Part shown: in pieces, positions 17,014 through 17,264 of the stretch
Position numbering within the stretch: position 1 is the first letter of the stretch
Layout: each line of letters begins with the position of its first letter
From: Mariprofundus sp.
GTDB lineage: Bacteria; Pseudomonadota; Zetaproteobacteria; Mariprofundales; Mariprofundaceae
DNA length: 17,264 bases
Assembly: GCA_015485035.1 (NCBI GenBank)
Contig: WFUI01000115.1
Span: 1-17,264, forward strand
Reading direction: 5' to 3'
Notes under the pieces: generated by a model
Databases searched by the model: none
The model's input: only the letters and a program-made list of their open reading frames with translations
Told to the model about the DNA's origin: nothing
Translations under genes and position numbers: made by a program

Positions 17014-17264
17014 TTAGTTGCCGAAAAGGCAATCCAGCTTTTCGGCAAAGCTGTTGTAGCGGAACGGTTTCTGCAGAATATTGAATTCCTTGTCCGGAAA
17101 GCGTTCGTACAAATCCTCCGGGTAACCGGTGACAAAGATGATACGACCCAGAATGCCCGGATTGACCTGTTCCAGCGAACTGTAAATCTCATCGCCGGAT
17201 AGTCTGGGAATACGCACATCAAGCAGAATCACCTGATACTCGTCACCATGTGTGGTCAGTTCAA
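17014..17264 (-). CDS. Response regulator receiver domain (partial, C-terminal part)
   Basis: The frame is open to the end of the window, so the 5' part is missing; the GTG at 17232 is internal. The visible 83 residues are the second half of a CheY-like receiver domain and the protein ends right after it, so nothing follows the domain. Seen are the phosphoacceptor Asp in VILLDVRIPRLSGDE, the switch Thr in RIIFVTGYPED and the conserved Lys in ILQKPFRYN. Upstream could be a histidine kinase (hybrid kinase) or another domain. A stand-alone regulator is also possible. The FVTGYPED loop and KPFR end resemble receiver domains at the C-terminus of hybrid kinases. Confidence 0.85.
   Translation of the reverse strand, partial: ELTTHGDEYQVILLDVRIPRLSGDEIYSSLEQVNPGILGRIIFVTGYPEDLYERFPDKEFNILQKPFRYNSFAEKLDCLFGN

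Noticed and set aside
1..17264. CRISPR arrays, tRNA/rRNA genes, insertion sequences, prophage or toxin-antitoxin genes
   Set aside because: I looked for spaced direct repeats, transposase or integrase motifs and RNA gene patterns and saw none.

Overview
The window looks like ordinary chromosome from a mid-GC proteobacterium. Support comes from the enzyme set (SucA/SucB, PanB/PanC/PanD, FolK, HtpG, an ElyC-like envelope protein, a SPOR protein) and from a good sigma-32-type heat-shock promoter in front of htpG. I cannot name the genus. A gamma- or zetaproteobacterium would fit, but that is inference. I see no rRNA, tRNA, transposase, integrase, phage gene or CRISPR array.

Bases 1-1854 (+) hold a compact four-gene operon: the end of one DUF1538 membrane protein, a second full DUF1538 protein, a P-II-like protein and a two-CBS-domain protein. 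Three of the genes overlap by ATGA junctions, and the P-II-like gene has a near-perfect ribosome binding site. This is the least characterised part of the window and reads as a membrane transport or channel system with cytosolic sensors. An ElyC/YdcF-like envelope gene follows (1929-2702).

Bases 2854-6833 (+) hold sucA and sucB, the E1 and E2 subunits of 2-oxoglutarate dehydrogenase. The E2 appears to lack the usual peripheral subunit-binding domain; a Pro-Lys repeat encoded by a hexanucleotide tandem array sits in its linker. No E3 (lpd) gene follows. sucB converges with htpG across a 198-base gap containing a hairpin that fits an htpG terminator.

Bases 7032-17264 are all on the minus strand. 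In transcription order (right to left) they run: a response regulator receiver domain (cut by the window edge), a SPOR protein, a gamma-glutamyltransferase-family protein without a signal peptide, folK, a deoxynucleoside kinase, panB, panC, panD, a COG2509-type FAD protein, a family 6 (HDG-type) DNA glycosylase, and htpG. Most junctions overlap or are only a few bases. Exceptions are the gaps upstream of panB (258 bp), between panB and panC (193 bp, with a 17-bp perfect inverted repeat) and upstream of htpG (62 bp plus a promoter reaching into the glycosylase gene). Pantothenate and pterin/folate synthesis, deoxynucleotide salvage, base repair and protein folding are thus stacked in one direction, probably as several transcription units. 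There is no gene-free stretch longer than 300 bases.
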